Shown here one piece after another: positions 7,168 to 15,843 of a stretch of DNA of 64,000 bases (positions within the stretch are counted from its first letter, which is position 1; each line of letters opens with the position of its first letter). This DNA comes from Anoxynatronum buryatiense. Lineage in GTDB: Bacteria; Bacillota; Clostridia; Peptostreptococcales; Tindalliaceae. The notes beneath the pieces were generated by a model. It was not told the origin of the DNA, did not search any database, and saw only the letters and a program-made list of their open reading frames with translations. The DNA is taken from NCBI RefSeq assembly GCF_900182905.1, contig NZ_FXUF01000003.1, forward strand, positions 310,001 to 374,000, read 5' to 3'. A program made the translations under genes and the position numbers.

Positions 7168-9367
7168 GGGCCATCTCTTCTCTTCGATTCACCAGGAATG
7201 TGGCGACATGAACTCCTTTAGTTCCACGGCCGAAACCGGCGTCGATCCCTTGTTTAACTGCCAGCTCAGGTGTCACCTGGGTGCCACCGGCCACCAGAAT
7301 CAGTCGATCTCGCACACCTTTTTCGACACAGATTTCATGCAATTTTTTCATATTTTTGTAATGGATCTCATCATGACTAATAATGGTGGAAGCCAGAATA
7401 GCATTTGCGTTGAGTTCAATGGCTGCATCCACCAATTTTTCTATGGATACAGATGTTCCAAGATACTCACATTCTATTCCATATTTTTCGATACCACCAT
7501 GTTTAATATCAATGATTTCACGCAACCCAACGGAATGTTCGTCCTCTCCAACTGTACCTGCAACAATTTTCAGGGGTTGTGCTTCAATTGACTCCCGAAT
7601 TTGATCATCAGACATGATCTCCGGTTCTGGCGGAATCACCAGGTCATTGATATCCACCGTAAAGTCAACGCGGCCTTTTAATTCAACCCGCGTTCCTTCA
7701 GCTGTTTGCATGACTTCTTTATGGATGACTTCCACTTCTTTAAGATTCATTTTCTTAGCAAATTCAATGGCTGCATATTCGGCAACACGACGGCTGGCAG
7801 GAATAAACATATTAAGCATAACAATGCCATCACCCCGCCATTCCATTTCTGGTTTCAGCTTGCTGGTATCCATTAAATCCTTCTGTTCTTCAAGGCGTAC
7901 ATGTACATTATCCGTCTCATCAAGCTCGTCGATGTAGATAATTTTATCAGGGTCTTCAAGTGTGCAGCCACCGATAAGAGTTGACGGATTTTCTTTGGCA
8001 GCCGGATCATATTGTTCTAAATTGTTGTATCCGTAATGCGCTGTCACCGGCGCCAGATAATCCTTGTCTCTTTCAAAGATGTTTCCAGCACCAATGCCTC
8101 CATCGATTTTACGGGAAATACCATCACCATTTCGTTCCGGGTAGTAACCGGAGTCTACAAAAAATCCTTCTTCCACTGCCTGGAAGTAACCACCTGTCTC
8201 CAGCACTTCTTCCATAAAGAGGACTGCTCTTTCTTTAATTTCCCGGCTTCGCTCATGGAGATAGCCATCTTCTTTCAACTGTACCATGGACATTAGATCG
8301 TCCATTCCAACAAAAGCCTGTTTGGCAGTATCGACGGCTTCCATGTTGTAAATGTGCCAGGGAACATTGCGCCCTTCATCCGGGGTGATGGTTGACTGGA
8401 TGTCGGCCCGGGTCAGGCGTGAAATCATAAGATTTAGCACGTGGGTAACGGTGGCTTCCCGGGTGGAAGATTCAATGTACTTTGTATTCATTTGTGCCCG
8501 CATTTTATAGTCTCTAAAAAGGTCTCTCAGTGCCACCGCATAGGGTAAATCCAGCTTCATGCATGGTGCCGGCGGTGCTGTTGGCGGCACGGTTGAAAGA
8601 CAAATGTTTTCTTTTTTCATACCCACCTTAACTGAAAAAATGGAGTTGATGGCATGTTGCACCAGAAGTTCTGGCATTACTTTCCAGGCTTCCCGAGCGG
8701 TGGCATTGGCATTGTGAGCACCATCAATTTGGGCAATATCCGCCCATACCATGATTTTCTTCGCTTCTGCAGCATCAACATAGGAACGTACCATATTAAT
8801 GTTTCTGTAAAGCACGTTGTACTGGGGATCCTGATGAGCACCATTGACACCCTCTTCAGCAAACATGACAGAAATTTCAGGCCCTGCTACCCCGCTGATG
8901 TAAGAATGATAATTTAAAGGACGTCCCACTTCTTCTTCGATAAGATCAAGGGCTTTGCGCTGGGCACGCACTTGCTTGCGGGTGATGGGTATGCCTCCGA
9001 TGCCCTGGGGAGTACCCTCGATTAGACCGTCAAAATGACTTTGGCCTGCTGTCCGAATCACCATCAGATGATCAGCGCCATGCCAGGCGGCCATGCGCAT
9101 ACGGCGGATATCATCTTCAAAGCGTCCCGAGGCAATTTCTGTTGTGATCACACTGTCAGGCTGAGGATCAATATCTCCAAAGTATTTGGCTGATGGAAGG
9201 GGAACGCTCTGTTCCAGTGGCTTGGCACAATCTTGATAAGTGAAGTGGCCCATTTTTAAATCTTTTTCTTTTTCTCGCCAGGTCCAGCCCCTGCGTTTGG
9301 GTCTGTACTTGTCCAGATCTTTCAAAAGTTCTCTGATGTTAAGTTTATCATTGGGTTTAAGTTCCAT
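7157..9367 (-). CDS. oraE: D-ornithine 4,5-aminomutase, large subunit OraE (B12 and PLP)
   Basis: A 736-residue subunit that moves the terminal amino group of D-ornithine to C4, giving 2,4-diaminopentanoate. It uses adenosylcobalamin and PLP. The N-terminal TIM barrel is followed by a C-terminal Rossmann-like B12 domain carrying DEHSVG, with base ligand His611. Lys622, 11 residues later, is the expected PLP lysine; the same spacing is known for His618 and Lys629 of the Clostridium sticklandii enzyme. GGTQV near residue 694 is typical of the B12 domain end. The ATG shares one base with the oraS stop, so the two subunits are translationally coupled. SD AAGGAGG. Confidence 0.97.
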   Translation of the reverse strand: MELKPNDKLNIRELLKDLDKYRPKRRGWTWREKEKDLKMGHFTYQDCAKPLEQSVPLPSAKYFGDIDPQPDSVITTEIASGRFEDDIRRMRMAAWHGADHLMVIRTAGQSHFDGLIEGTPQGIGGIPITRKQVRAQRKALDLIEEEVGRPLNYHSYISGVAGPEISVMFAEEGVNGAHQDPQYNVLYRNINMVRSYVDAAEAKKIMVWADIAQIDGAHNANATAREAWKVMPELLVQHAINSIFSVKVGMKKENICLSTVPPTAPPAPCMKLDLPYAVALRDLFRDYKMRAQMNTKYIESSTREATVTHVLNLMISRLTRADIQSTITPDEGRNVPWHIYNMEAVDTAKQAFVGMDDLMSMVQLKEDGYLHERSREIKERAVLFMEEVLETGGYFQAVEEGFFVDSGYYPERNGDGISRKIDGGIGAGNIFERDKDYLAPVTAHYGYNNLEQYDPAAKENPSTLIGGCTLEDPDKIIYIDELDETDNVHVRLEEQKDLMDTSKLKPEMEWRGDGIVMLNMFIPASRRVAEYAAIEFAKKMNLKEVEVIHKEVMQTAEGTRVELKGRVDFTVDINDLVIPPEPEIMSDDQIRESIEAQPLKIVAGTVGEDEHSVGLREIIDIKHGGIEKYGIECEYLGTSVSIEKLVDAAIELNANAILASTIISHDEIHYKNMKKLHEICVEKGVRDRLILVAGGTQVTPELAVKQGIDAGFGRGTKGVHVATFLVNRREEMAHEN

Positions 9368-9729
9368 TATCTTGCCTCCTTAAACAAAGCAACAGCTTCA
9401 TCCCAGCCTTCGCCTGCAGCCAGTTTCAGTCCTGTTTCACGTATGGCAGCCTTTCTCATCTTTGCCAGCTTATATACCACATGACCTGCCCCTTTGCCCA
9501 TAAGGCCTCTATCCATAACACCTTCAACAATGGCTTTTGCTTCCAGACTTGAGAAGCCCATGCGCAGTAAAACGGATCGTTCGATGGAAGGGGTGGTATT
9601 GTGATGGGCCAGATCAAGCATGGGATCAACCAATTTCTCAGCCAAATCCCAAAAACGTTGTTCCAACGCTTCATCACTCAGATGTGTTAAATGTTCTCTT
9701 CGAGTTTGAAAATCATCAGTTCTTTTCAA
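9367..9729 (-). CDS. oraS: D-ornithine 4,5-aminomutase, small subunit OraS
   Basis: A 120-residue partner of OraE, forming the heterodimer units of the aminomutase. The sequence GAGHVVYKLA near residue 80 and the segment PSIERSVLLRMGFSSLEAKAIV are family hallmarks. A GTG at 9738 is in frame, but it overlaps the SD sequence AAGAGGTGA. The TTG at 9729 lies 8 nt past GAGG and gives the N-terminus MKRTDDFQ, as in the sticklandii protein, so TTG is preferred. The stop is fused with the oraE ATG (TAATG). An 11-bp hairpin lies in the 96-nt gap before it. Confidence 0.93.
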   Translation of the reverse strand: MKRTDDFQTRREHLTHLSDEALEQRFWDLAEKLVDPMLDLAHHNTTPSIERSVLLRMGFSSLEAKAIVEGVMDRGLMGKGAGHVVYKLAKMRKAAIRETGLKLAAGEGWDEAVALFKEAR

Positions 9730-9759
9730 ATCATTCACCTCTTTTCAAAAAATCGATGC

Positions 9760-9784
9760 AGGAAATGCCCATCGGGCATTTCCT
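9760..9784 (-). other. Perfect hairpin between ortB and oraS
   Basis: AGGAAATGCCC and its exact complement are separated by 3 nt. On the minus strand a T6 run follows only about 9 nt after the stem, so it is not a standard terminator. A role in mRNA stability or partial attenuation, setting the thiolase to mutase ratio, is plausible but not shown. Confidence 0.5.
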
Positions 9785-9825
9785 CATCGTTACCATCATA
9801 ATCGTTGACCTGTTTGCAGAAGATA

Positions 9826-11241
9826 TCAGACTTTCACAGTAATGTTCATTTTTTCAAGTTCAGCCACGATAAATGGCTTGTCTGTTTTGGTTTCTGCCAT
9901 CAGATATTCCACATCTTCCTGAGTGATTGCTGATGCACCTGCAATGGCATTTTTGATGAGTGAAGCGCGTAGCTTGTTCATGTCAACATCACGTGCTTTC
10001 ATCTGTGAGGGGTGTTCAGGCAATATGATGTTTTCACCTTTTACTTCCTCGTCAGGATTGCCAAAGAAAATTCGTATTCCATTTTCACGGGCAAAGGTCA
10101 ACTGTGCCTGAATATGCTTACCTGCTCCTGTATACTCGGTTTCTTGCACAACAATTATCTGATCTTCATTCATTTCCTGGGCTAGTGCGAAGGCAGCAGC
10201 CAGTGCTGTATTGCCTGCAGGACCACGTTCAAGGCCTTCAAGCTGAGCCAGCGCTTCTGTCATATAAAACACCTCGCCCTGATTGACCAACAGATAGCGA
10301 TCCATGTAACGCAGGGGTCTGGCTGCAGATCTGGGGACATCAGATCGGTCAGGACTGGTTGCGAAGGGCATCCCAAAGCCGGTATGTCCGGTGGTGAAGG
10401 ACTTGCGATTAAAGTGATTGTCACTGGCCATATGAAGCCCCGTCAGGTCAACGCTGGCACCCACTATTTTTGATTCAGTTGCACCAGCCTTAATCAACCC
10501 TCTGGCAGTACCAGTTAAGTTGCCGCCACCAGCATTGGTGCACAAAACCACATCAGGGTCGCGTCCTTCTCTTTCGCGAAATTGCATGGCCAGCTCGTAG
10601 CCCAGGGTTTCCACCCCGGCAATGCCAAAAGGTGTGTAGAGGGAGGCGTTAAAGTAGCCCGTTTCTTCAAGTAGTGTGAGGAAAATGTAAAACAGTTCTG
10701 GGCCCACGCTGGTCTGTAACACCTCGGCTCCATAAGCTTCACATTTCCGCGCTTTTTCAATGATTTCAGGCTGTCCCACATACTGACTGTCGTAGCACTC
10801 CTGAACAATGATGCACTTCAGCCCGTGCATGGCAGCCTGACTGGCAACCGCAGCTCCGTAATTACCGCTGGTGGCTGCAATGACTCCCTTGTATCCCAGT
10901 TTTTTGGCATGGTGAACTGCGTTGGCAGCCCTCCTGGCTTTAAAACTACCTGATGGATTAGCAGCTTCATCTTTGATGAAAATACGCGCGCCTTTTCCCT
11001 TTGGAGCATACTTTCGGGCGAGAGCTGTCAGGTTATTCATCTCCAGTAACGGTGTGTTGCCAACTCCTGTGGCACCCTGAATTTCCTGCATTTCCGAAAG
11101 GGTATAGCCGGTCTCTTTCATCATTCGTTCATAGTCAAATCCGATACCAGGCAGTTCGAACTGATGATAATCGATTCCAACTGAAGCTTTCATGATTTCA
11201 GGGCGTCGTGACATGACGGCTTGGTAGCTGTTATCTCTCAT
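9826..11241 (-). CDS. ortB: 2-amino-4-oxopentanoate thiolase, PLP subunit OrtB
   Basis: A 471-residue PLP protein of the tryptophan-synthase-beta fold. With OrtA it cleaves 2-amino-4-oxopentanoate with CoA to D-alanine and acetyl-CoA. The PLP lysine is Lys101 in NPSGSFKAR, and ATSGNYGAAVA and a CTNAGGGNLTGTARG phosphate-binding loop follow. The frame stays open 21 codons upstream, but GGAGG at 11254-11250 is 5 nt from the ATG at 11244 and 8 nt from the ATG at 11241; the latter is preferred. The start overlaps the ortA end by 11 nt. Confidence 0.95.
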   Translation of the reverse strand: MRDNSYQAVMSRRPEIMKASVGIDYHQFELPGIGFDYERMMKETGYTLSEMQEIQGATGVGNTPLLEMNNLTALARKYAPKGKGARIFIKDEAANPSGSFKARRAANAVHHAKKLGYKGVIAATSGNYGAAVASQAAMHGLKCIIVQECYDSQYVGQPEIIEKARKCEAYGAEVLQTSVGPELFYIFLTLLEETGYFNASLYTPFGIAGVETLGYELAMQFREREGRDPDVVLCTNAGGGNLTGTARGLIKAGATESKIVGASVDLTGLHMASDNHFNRKSFTTGHTGFGMPFATSPDRSDVPRSAARPLRYMDRYLLVNQGEVFYMTEALAQLEGLERGPAGNTALAAAFALAQEMNEDQIIVVQETEYTGAGKHIQAQLTFARENGIRIFFGNPDEEVKGENIILPEHPSQMKARDVDMNKLRASLIKNAIAGASAITQEDVEYLMAETKTDKPFIVAELEKMNITVKV

Positions 11242-11539
11242 CATCGTCACCTCCCCACCGCTCCCGACGCAAATCAGCACCAATACGAAGCAACTCGGGT
11301 ACAAAAGTGCCGTAATTATGCTGATAAGACGGCTCCACTTCCATTAATGTTCCTTCAACGAGGCGCCCCGTTATGGTTTTGACAGTCACCAGACTATTCA
11401 TCTCAGCATCTGCAATCAAAAAACCCTTCGCCCACATCAAAAATGGTACTTGTTTGGTGTCTTCCGGCAATTGAGGTGCCCGCTGGCCGGCCGGTAATAC
11501 CTGACGTTGTATTTTTACCCATGTTCCCTGTTGTATCAC
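11231..11539 (-). CDS. ortA: 2-amino-4-oxopentanoate thiolase, small subunit OrtA
   Basis: A 102-residue subunit with the family segments RAPQLPEDTKQVP near the start and YGTFVPELLRIG near the end. It has no known catalytic residues of its own and pairs with OrtB. Start choice: a GTG at 11566 is open but has no SD; the GTG at 11539 follows AAAGGAAG by about 10 nt and yields MIQQGTWVKIQ, the normal family N-terminus. The C-terminus is rich in Arg and Asp and overlaps the ortB start. Confidence 0.9.
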   Translation of the reverse strand: MIQQGTWVKIQRQVLPAGQRAPQLPEDTKQVPFLMWAKGFLIADAEMNSLVTVKTITGRLVEGTLMEVEPSYQHNYGTFVPELLRIGADLRRERWGGDDDER

Positions 11540-11592
11540 GGCATTCGCTTCCTTTCCTGCTTTCACTCATGCTTCAGCATTATAGATATTTT

Positions 11593-11634
11593 CTGTTTGA
11601 ATTTCACGTCAATGAAATTGACTTTACCAAACAG
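11593..11634 (-). other. Stem-loop in the ord-ortA gap
   Basis: On the minus strand CTGTTTG pairs with CAAACAG and an inner AATTTCA pairs with TGAAATT, with a 6-nt loop and an unpaired segment on one side. No T run follows, so it is more likely an mRNA-processing or stability element than a terminator. It lies in the 104-nt gap between ord and ortA. Confidence 0.4.
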
Positions 11635-11643
11635 AGGATTAAT

Positions 11644-12687
11644 CTATCGCTCGATCATATCTCTCATATCTCCCATGATTGCCCTTGGCACTGGCATATC
11701 CATCATCGTTTTCAAACCGGGGCGGGAATTAATTACATGAGGAATCATATTCACTGCCATCGCAATGGTACCAATACCACCAGGAATTTCTGGCTTGATT
11801 TGCATATCGATGTTGGGTACGCCCCGCACCCATATATAGTCACCTGTATCCTGGCCTTCAAGGCTTGGATGAATTTGCTGTGGATGCTCCATATCTATCT
11901 TTATTTCGCCATCAACTTCACCAGTGGCACAATGTCTGCACCCTGCCACATTACCTGGATCGACTGAAACATATTTGGTTTCACGGGCAACAGTACTGAT
12001 AATAGGTTCTCGAGTTTGTTCAATTTTGCTGATTTTCCAGCCCAGGCCTTCGGCCACCATGCTGATACTCTCGGGGAAGCCCACATGACCAACAACTTCG
12101 CCGCTTTCCACACCGCTCATAAATGCGTCTTCTGTCAGTCCCACACCTTGTCCTTTCATCACGGCAGTGCCGAAGGGTGATAAGTCATTGACACGGGAAG
12201 CTTTGATATAATCAACAGTTTCACAAGTTCCAGTAAGGGCGAGAATCAGAAGGTCTAAAACAAATCCAGGGTTTATGCCCGTCCCCAGAATAGTTATCCC
12301 ATTTTCTTTTGCGATCTGATCCATTTTTTCTGCCAACTCAGGTTCCTGCGCTTTGGGGAAAGCCATTTCTTCAGCAATAGAAATGACGTTAATACCATTC
12401 TCAGCTACTTTTTTGATTTTGTCAAAAGTGTCGCGAGTGAAAGAGTCTGTTGCAACAAGTACCACATCAGCCGATTTCTGCTTCACCAGTGTATCAATAT
12501 CATTGGTGACGATGATGGGTTGGCGCCCGGCGGCATCCATCTCCAGTACATCGAACAAATTCTCTCCAACGTGACTTCTGCGGCTGCAAACACCAACAAT
12601 ATCAACACCTTTTTTTTCAAGTAACATTTTTGCCATTCCACTACCCATTGCACCGATTCCCCAAATAATTACTTTCACATTTTCCAT
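11644..12687 (-). CDS. ord: 2,4-diaminopentanoate dehydrogenase
   Basis: A 347-residue NAD(P)-dependent oxidoreductase that deaminates (2R,4S)-2,4-diaminopentanoate to 2-amino-4-oxopentanoate. This is the only oxidation step of the pathway. The N-terminal Rossmann motif is WGIGAMGSGMAK, followed by VGVCSRR, where the Arg pair suits cofactor phosphate contacts. The dihydrodipicolinate-reductase-like C-terminal domain follows, with GTGINPGFVLD. Two adjacent ATGs exist (12690, 12687); the second lies 7 nt from AGGAGG and is preferred. It is the first gene of the operon, with a sigma-54 promoter about 85 nt upstream. Confidence 0.95.
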   Translation of the reverse strand: MENVKVIIWGIGAMGSGMAKMLLEKKGVDIVGVCSRRSHVGENLFDVLEMDAAGRQPIIVTNDIDTLVKQKSADVVLVATDSFTRDTFDKIKKVAENGINVISIAEEMAFPKAQEPELAEKMDQIAKENGITILGTGINPGFVLDLLILALTGTCETVDYIKASRVNDLSPFGTAVMKGQGVGLTEDAFMSGVESGEVVGHVGFPESISMVAEGLGWKISKIEQTREPIISTVARETKYVSVDPGNVAGCRHCATGEVDGEIKIDMEHPQQIHPSLEGQDTGDYIWVRGVPNIDMQIKPEIPGGIGTIAMAVNMIPHVINSRPGLKTMMDMPVPRAIMGDMRDMIER

Positions 12688-12770
12688 CATATTGCCTCCT
12701 TTTGAATAATGTTCATTCGTTCGACATTAACTGACATCAGTTTTTGGAATTTCGACTACCCTACTTATTA

Positions 12771-12787
12771 TGCAAAAGGTGTGCCAA
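12771..12787 (-). promoter_or_regulatory. Sigma-54 (-24/-12) promoter of the ornithine operon
   Basis: The minus strand reads TTGGCAC-N5-TTGCA, the full consensus with 10 nt between GG and GC. It faces ord, giving a leader of about 70 nt. A RocR-like bEBP (bacterial enhancer-binding protein) is encoded immediately upstream. A near-identical element precedes the RocB-like gene at 273-289. Confidence 0.9.
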
Positions 12788-12800
12788 TATAAAAGAAATT

Positions 12801-12825
12801 AAAAAACGCCGGATTAATTCCGGCG
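12801..12825 (-). terminator. Intrinsic terminator after the sigma-54 activator gene
   Basis: Minus strand: CGCCGGA, 5-nt loop, TCCGGCG, then T6. It lies 16 nt past the activator stop and directly before the sigma-54 promoter of ord, so the activator gene and the operon are transcriptionally insulated. Confidence 0.9.
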
Positions 12826-12840
12826 CTACAACCCTTTTAA

Positions 12841-14259
12841 CTATTGTTCGAGGCTGTACTTTTTGAGTTTGTGTTGTAACGTCTGCCTTTTAATTCCCAA
12901 TCGTTGTGCAGCTTGACTGATATTTCCACTTGTTTGGAGCATGGCATTTTTGATATAAGCGCTTTCAACTCGGTCAACCACTTGATTGAGATCAACAAAT
13001 TCATCCAATGACACGTGCAAATCATTTTGCGTTTGTGCAAAATTTTTCTCAGCTTCTCTAAAAATGTACTCAGGAAAACTATCGCGCATCAGGAGTGATT
13101 CTCCAATACTTAGGTTCATGGCACCTTCAATGGCATTTTCAAGCTCACGTACATTGCCAGGCCAGGAATAATTCATGAAAGCATCCAAACACTCTGTATC
13201 CATACCAGTCACCGACAGTTTCAGTTGGCTATTGTACTTGGCAATAAAGTAATTTGTCAATCCTTCGATATCTTCTTTTCGATCTCTCAGGGGCGGAATC
13301 ATAATATTGACCACATTCAATCGATAATACAAGTCTTTTCGAATTTTTCCGTGTTGGAGTATGAACTGGGGGTCTTCGTTGGTAGTGGCGATAATTCTGA
13401 CATCTACCGGAATATCTTTTAAACCTCCCACACGGCGAACGTATCCTTCCTGAAGTACACGAAGAAGCTTCGCCTGAAGTTGAAGCCCCATGGAATTAAT
13501 TTCATCAAGAAGGATCGTGCCACCGTTAGCCTGTTCGAAAATTCCAGGTCTATCAACCGCACCCGTAAAACTGCCTTTTGAAGTTCCAAACAAAAGACTC
13601 TCCAGCAGAGATTCTGGAAAAGCAGCACAATTCTGGGCTATAAACGGATTGGATGACCGTCTGCTGGCGTAATGGATCCCTTGAACAAAAAGTTCTTTGC
13701 CAGTGCCTGTTTCTCCATAAATAAGAACACTTGAAGAAGATTTGGCAGCTCTTTTTGCCAGTTTGATTGCTTTTTGAAATGTCGGACTCTGCCCTTTCAG
13801 GTCTTCAAAGGAATAACTTCTAATATGATGTTTTCCATGATAGACCGGTTGTGTTATGGTTTGCTGCAGGCGCATAATTTCATCGGAGAGTTCTTTGATT
13901 CGCGTTATGTTCTTTGCAATTTCAACTGCTCCGATTTTTTCATTGTTTACATAGAGGGGAATAGTGGAATTGATCGTCATAATTTTCTTCTTCTGACGAT
14001 TCATATAAGTCTGGCTTTGATCAAGAATTGGTTTTTCGGATGTTAATACCTGTAACAGGGTGCTGGTTTGATGATTAAGGTCGGGGAAAACACTGAGAAA
14101 CTTTTGTCCGACAACATCTTCTGCCTGCATACCCTCTAATTCTCCCATTGCTTTATTATAGAGAATGGTAAACCCATTTTTGTCGATGACGTGAATTCCT
14201 TCATCAATGACATTGAGAATATTTTGGAGAATTGCCATCAAAACGTTTTTAGTGACCAC
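12841..14259 (-). CDS. RocR-like sigma-54-dependent activator (PAS, AAA+, Fis-type HTH)
   Basis: A 472-residue bEBP. A PAS sensor spans about residues 8-120 and the AAA+ domain about 150-380. The Walker A GETGTGKE is at 182-189, the sigma-54 contact loop GSFTGA at 229-234 (Ser in place of the usual Ala), and Walker B GGTILLDEI near 246-254. A Fis-like HTH (GNISQAAQRLGIKRQTL) ends the protein. The layout resembles Bacillus RocR, which senses ornithine or citrulline and activates roc operons. Position next to the sigma-54-driven ord operon makes it the probable activator; the ligand is inferred. GTG start with GGGGGA 6 nt upstream. It follows glyA by 49 nt and may be cotranscribed with it. Confidence 0.92.
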   Translation of the reverse strand: MVTKNVLMAILQNILNVIDEGIHVIDKNGFTILYNKAMGELEGMQAEDVVGQKFLSVFPDLNHQTSTLLQVLTSEKPILDQSQTYMNRQKKKIMTINSTIPLYVNNEKIGAVEIAKNITRIKELSDEIMRLQQTITQPVYHGKHHIRSYSFEDLKGQSPTFQKAIKLAKRAAKSSSSVLIYGETGTGKELFVQGIHYASRRSSNPFIAQNCAAFPESLLESLLFGTSKGSFTGAVDRPGIFEQANGGTILLDEINSMGLQLQAKLLRVLQEGYVRRVGGLKDIPVDVRIIATTNEDPQFILQHGKIRKDLYYRLNVVNIMIPPLRDRKEDIEGLTNYFIAKYNSQLKLSVTGMDTECLDAFMNYSWPGNVRELENAIEGAMNLSIGESLLMRDSFPEYIFREAEKNFAQTQNDLHVSLDEFVDLNQVVDRVESAYIKNAMLQTSGNISQAAQRLGIKRQTLQHKLKKYSLEQ

Positions 14260-14308
14260 GCCAGTTCCCCCGTCCCTTTAAACCACTTTCAATGTTTTGC
14301 TGATGAGT

Positions 14309-15541
14309 CTATTCGTACAGTTTATACCTGGAGCACAGGGCAGCAACTCTGGTTTGCACTTCTTCCTTATGGGTTGGATGATGAATGATCTCAGCAATCA
14401 AATCAGCAATCTCTTTCATTGCATTTTCCTTCATGCCCCGGGTCGTCACCGCTGGTGTTCCAAGGCGCACACCACTGGTCACAAACGGACTTTCCGGGTC
14501 ATAGGGAATGGTGTTTTTATTGCAGGTAATACCGACTTCATCCAATAGATGTTCTGCATTTTTTCCTGTGATGCCCTTATTGCGAAGATCCAGCAGAAGA
14601 AGATGTGTGTCAGTTCCATCAGATATCAGATTAAACCCATGAGATTTCAGTGCTTCACCCAATGCCCTGGCATTGGAGATGGTTTGACGCTGGTATTCTT
14701 TAAATTCCGGTTCTAATGCCTCTTTAAAGGCAACTGCTTTGGCGGCGATGACATGCATCAGCGGACCGCCTTGTATCCCTGGAAAAATTGATTTATCAAT
14801 CATTTTTGCATGCTCTTTTCGGCAGAGAATCGCTCCTCCTCTGGGGCCTCGGAGGGTTTTGTGAGTGGTTGTGGTAACAAAGTCAGCATAAAGGCAGGGG
14901 TTTTGATGAAGGTCGGCTGCAATTAACCCTGCGATGTGCGCCATATCAACCATTAGATATGCACCCACTTCATCCGCAATTTCCCTGAAGCGTTTAAAAT
15001 CAATTTCACGGGGATAGGCACTGGCACCAGCGACAATCATTCGGGGTTTTTCCTTTAGAGCAAGTTCCCGAACTTCATCATAGTTGATCAAATGGGTTTC
15101 AGCATCAACGCCGTAGGCCACAAAAGTATAGTAGTTGCCAGACATGTTGACAGGACTGCCATGAGTAAGATGACCGCCGTGGGACAAATTCATTCCCAAC
15201 ACCTTGTCACCTGGCTTTAAGACAGCGAAATAGACGCCAAAATTCGCACCAGAGCCTGAATGAGGCTGCACATTGGCATGTTCTGCTTTAAACAACTGCT
15301 TCATGCGATCCCGGGCAAGATTTTCAGCAACATCAACTTCTTCACAGCCCCCGTAATAGCGATGTCCAGGGTACCCTTCCGCATACTTATTTGTCAGCTG
15401 ACTGCCCATGGCTTCCATTACTGCTGGAGAAACAAAGTTTTCAGAAGCAATCAGTTCAATTTTATGACGTTGTCGAGCTGTCTCCCGATGAATCACTTCC
15501 AGAATTTCAGGGTCCTGTTTTTTCAAAAATGTATAATCCAT
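14309..15541 (-). CDS. glyA: Serine hydroxymethyltransferase
   Basis: A 410-residue PLP enzyme that interconverts serine and glycine with tetrahydrofolate, feeding one-carbon metabolism. Family features are [14 protein letters not shown] at the start, [15 protein letters not shown], and the PLP lysine in [13 protein letters not shown]. Length is normal. The ATG has GAGAGGAGATG upstream. It has a sigma-A-like promoter of its own and is the first gene before the RocR-like activator. Together with the threonine aldolase it manages glycine in a cell that appears to ferment amino acids. Confidence 0.97.
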   Translation of the reverse strand: MDYTFLKKQDPEILEVIHRETARQRHKIELIASENFVSPAVMEAMGSQLTNKYAEGYPGHRYYGGCEEVDVAENLARDRMKQLFKAEHANVQPHSGSGANFGVYFAVLKPGDKVLGMNLSHGGHLTHGSPVNMSGNYYTFVAYGVDAETHLINYDEVRELALKEKPRMIVAGASAYPREIDFKRFREIADEVGAYLMVDMAHIAGLIAADLHQNPCLYADFVTTTTHKTLRGPRGGAILCRKEHAKMIDKSIFPGIQGGPLMHVIAAKAVAFKEALEPEFKEYQRQTISNARALGEALKSHGFNLISDGTDTHLLLLDLRNKGITGKNAEHLLDEVGITCNKNTIPYDPESPFVTSGVRLGTPAVTTRGMKENAMKEIADLIAEIIHHPTHKEEVQTRVAALCSRYKLYE

Positions 15542-15575
15542 TCATTCATCTCCTCTCAGTTTTTAGCTTAACATC

Positions 15576-15604
15576 AGCATACCTCATTGCATGAATACTG
15601 TAAA
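15576..15604 (-). promoter_or_regulatory. Promoter of glyA
   Basis: Minus strand: TTTACA (15604-15599), 17-nt spacer, TATGCT (15581-15576), placing the start about 28 nt before the glyA ATG. No folate, glycine or SAM riboswitch fits in so short a leader. Confidence 0.6.
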
Positions 15605-15699
15605 GCCCATAATTTTGCACTTTGAAAGTTTAAATGAAAATGCATATGATGATCTTGAAGCGTTATGAAGATGATGAAATTATTTTAACGTTGATCCAC

Positions 15700-15728
15700 T
15701 TGATTTTTGCTTCTAAAGAGCCTATACT
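15700..15728 (+). promoter_or_regulatory. Promoter of the ThrE-like exporter pair
   Basis: Plus strand: TTGATT (15700-15705), 17-nt spacer, TATACT (15723-15728). The leader to the ATG at 15844 is about 110 nt. I searched it for riboswitch signatures and recognised none. Confidence 0.6.
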
Positions 15729-15843
15729 TCATAGGAAGCTTATTGGCAAAACAATTGACATGTGTAGTTTCCAAACAACTGGTTAATTGCCCCGACCGTC
15801 GCAAATAAGCAGCTCAGGAGTTATTAAGGAAAGGCTGATCATC

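Noticed and set aside
9223-9240. TTGGCAC followed by CTTGAT in oraE, resembling a sigma-54 site
   Set aside because: The spacing is wrong and the -12 GC is missing; it lies in coding sequence.
7094-9842. Several long plus-strand frames opposite oraE and oraS
   Set aside because: They are antisense shadows: no SD, no family resemblance, and the minus-strand genes are certain.
15729-15843. Riboswitch in the ThrE-pair leader
   Set aside because: I compared it by eye with glycine, purine, preQ1, c-di-GMP, ZTP and SAM motifs and found no conserved core.
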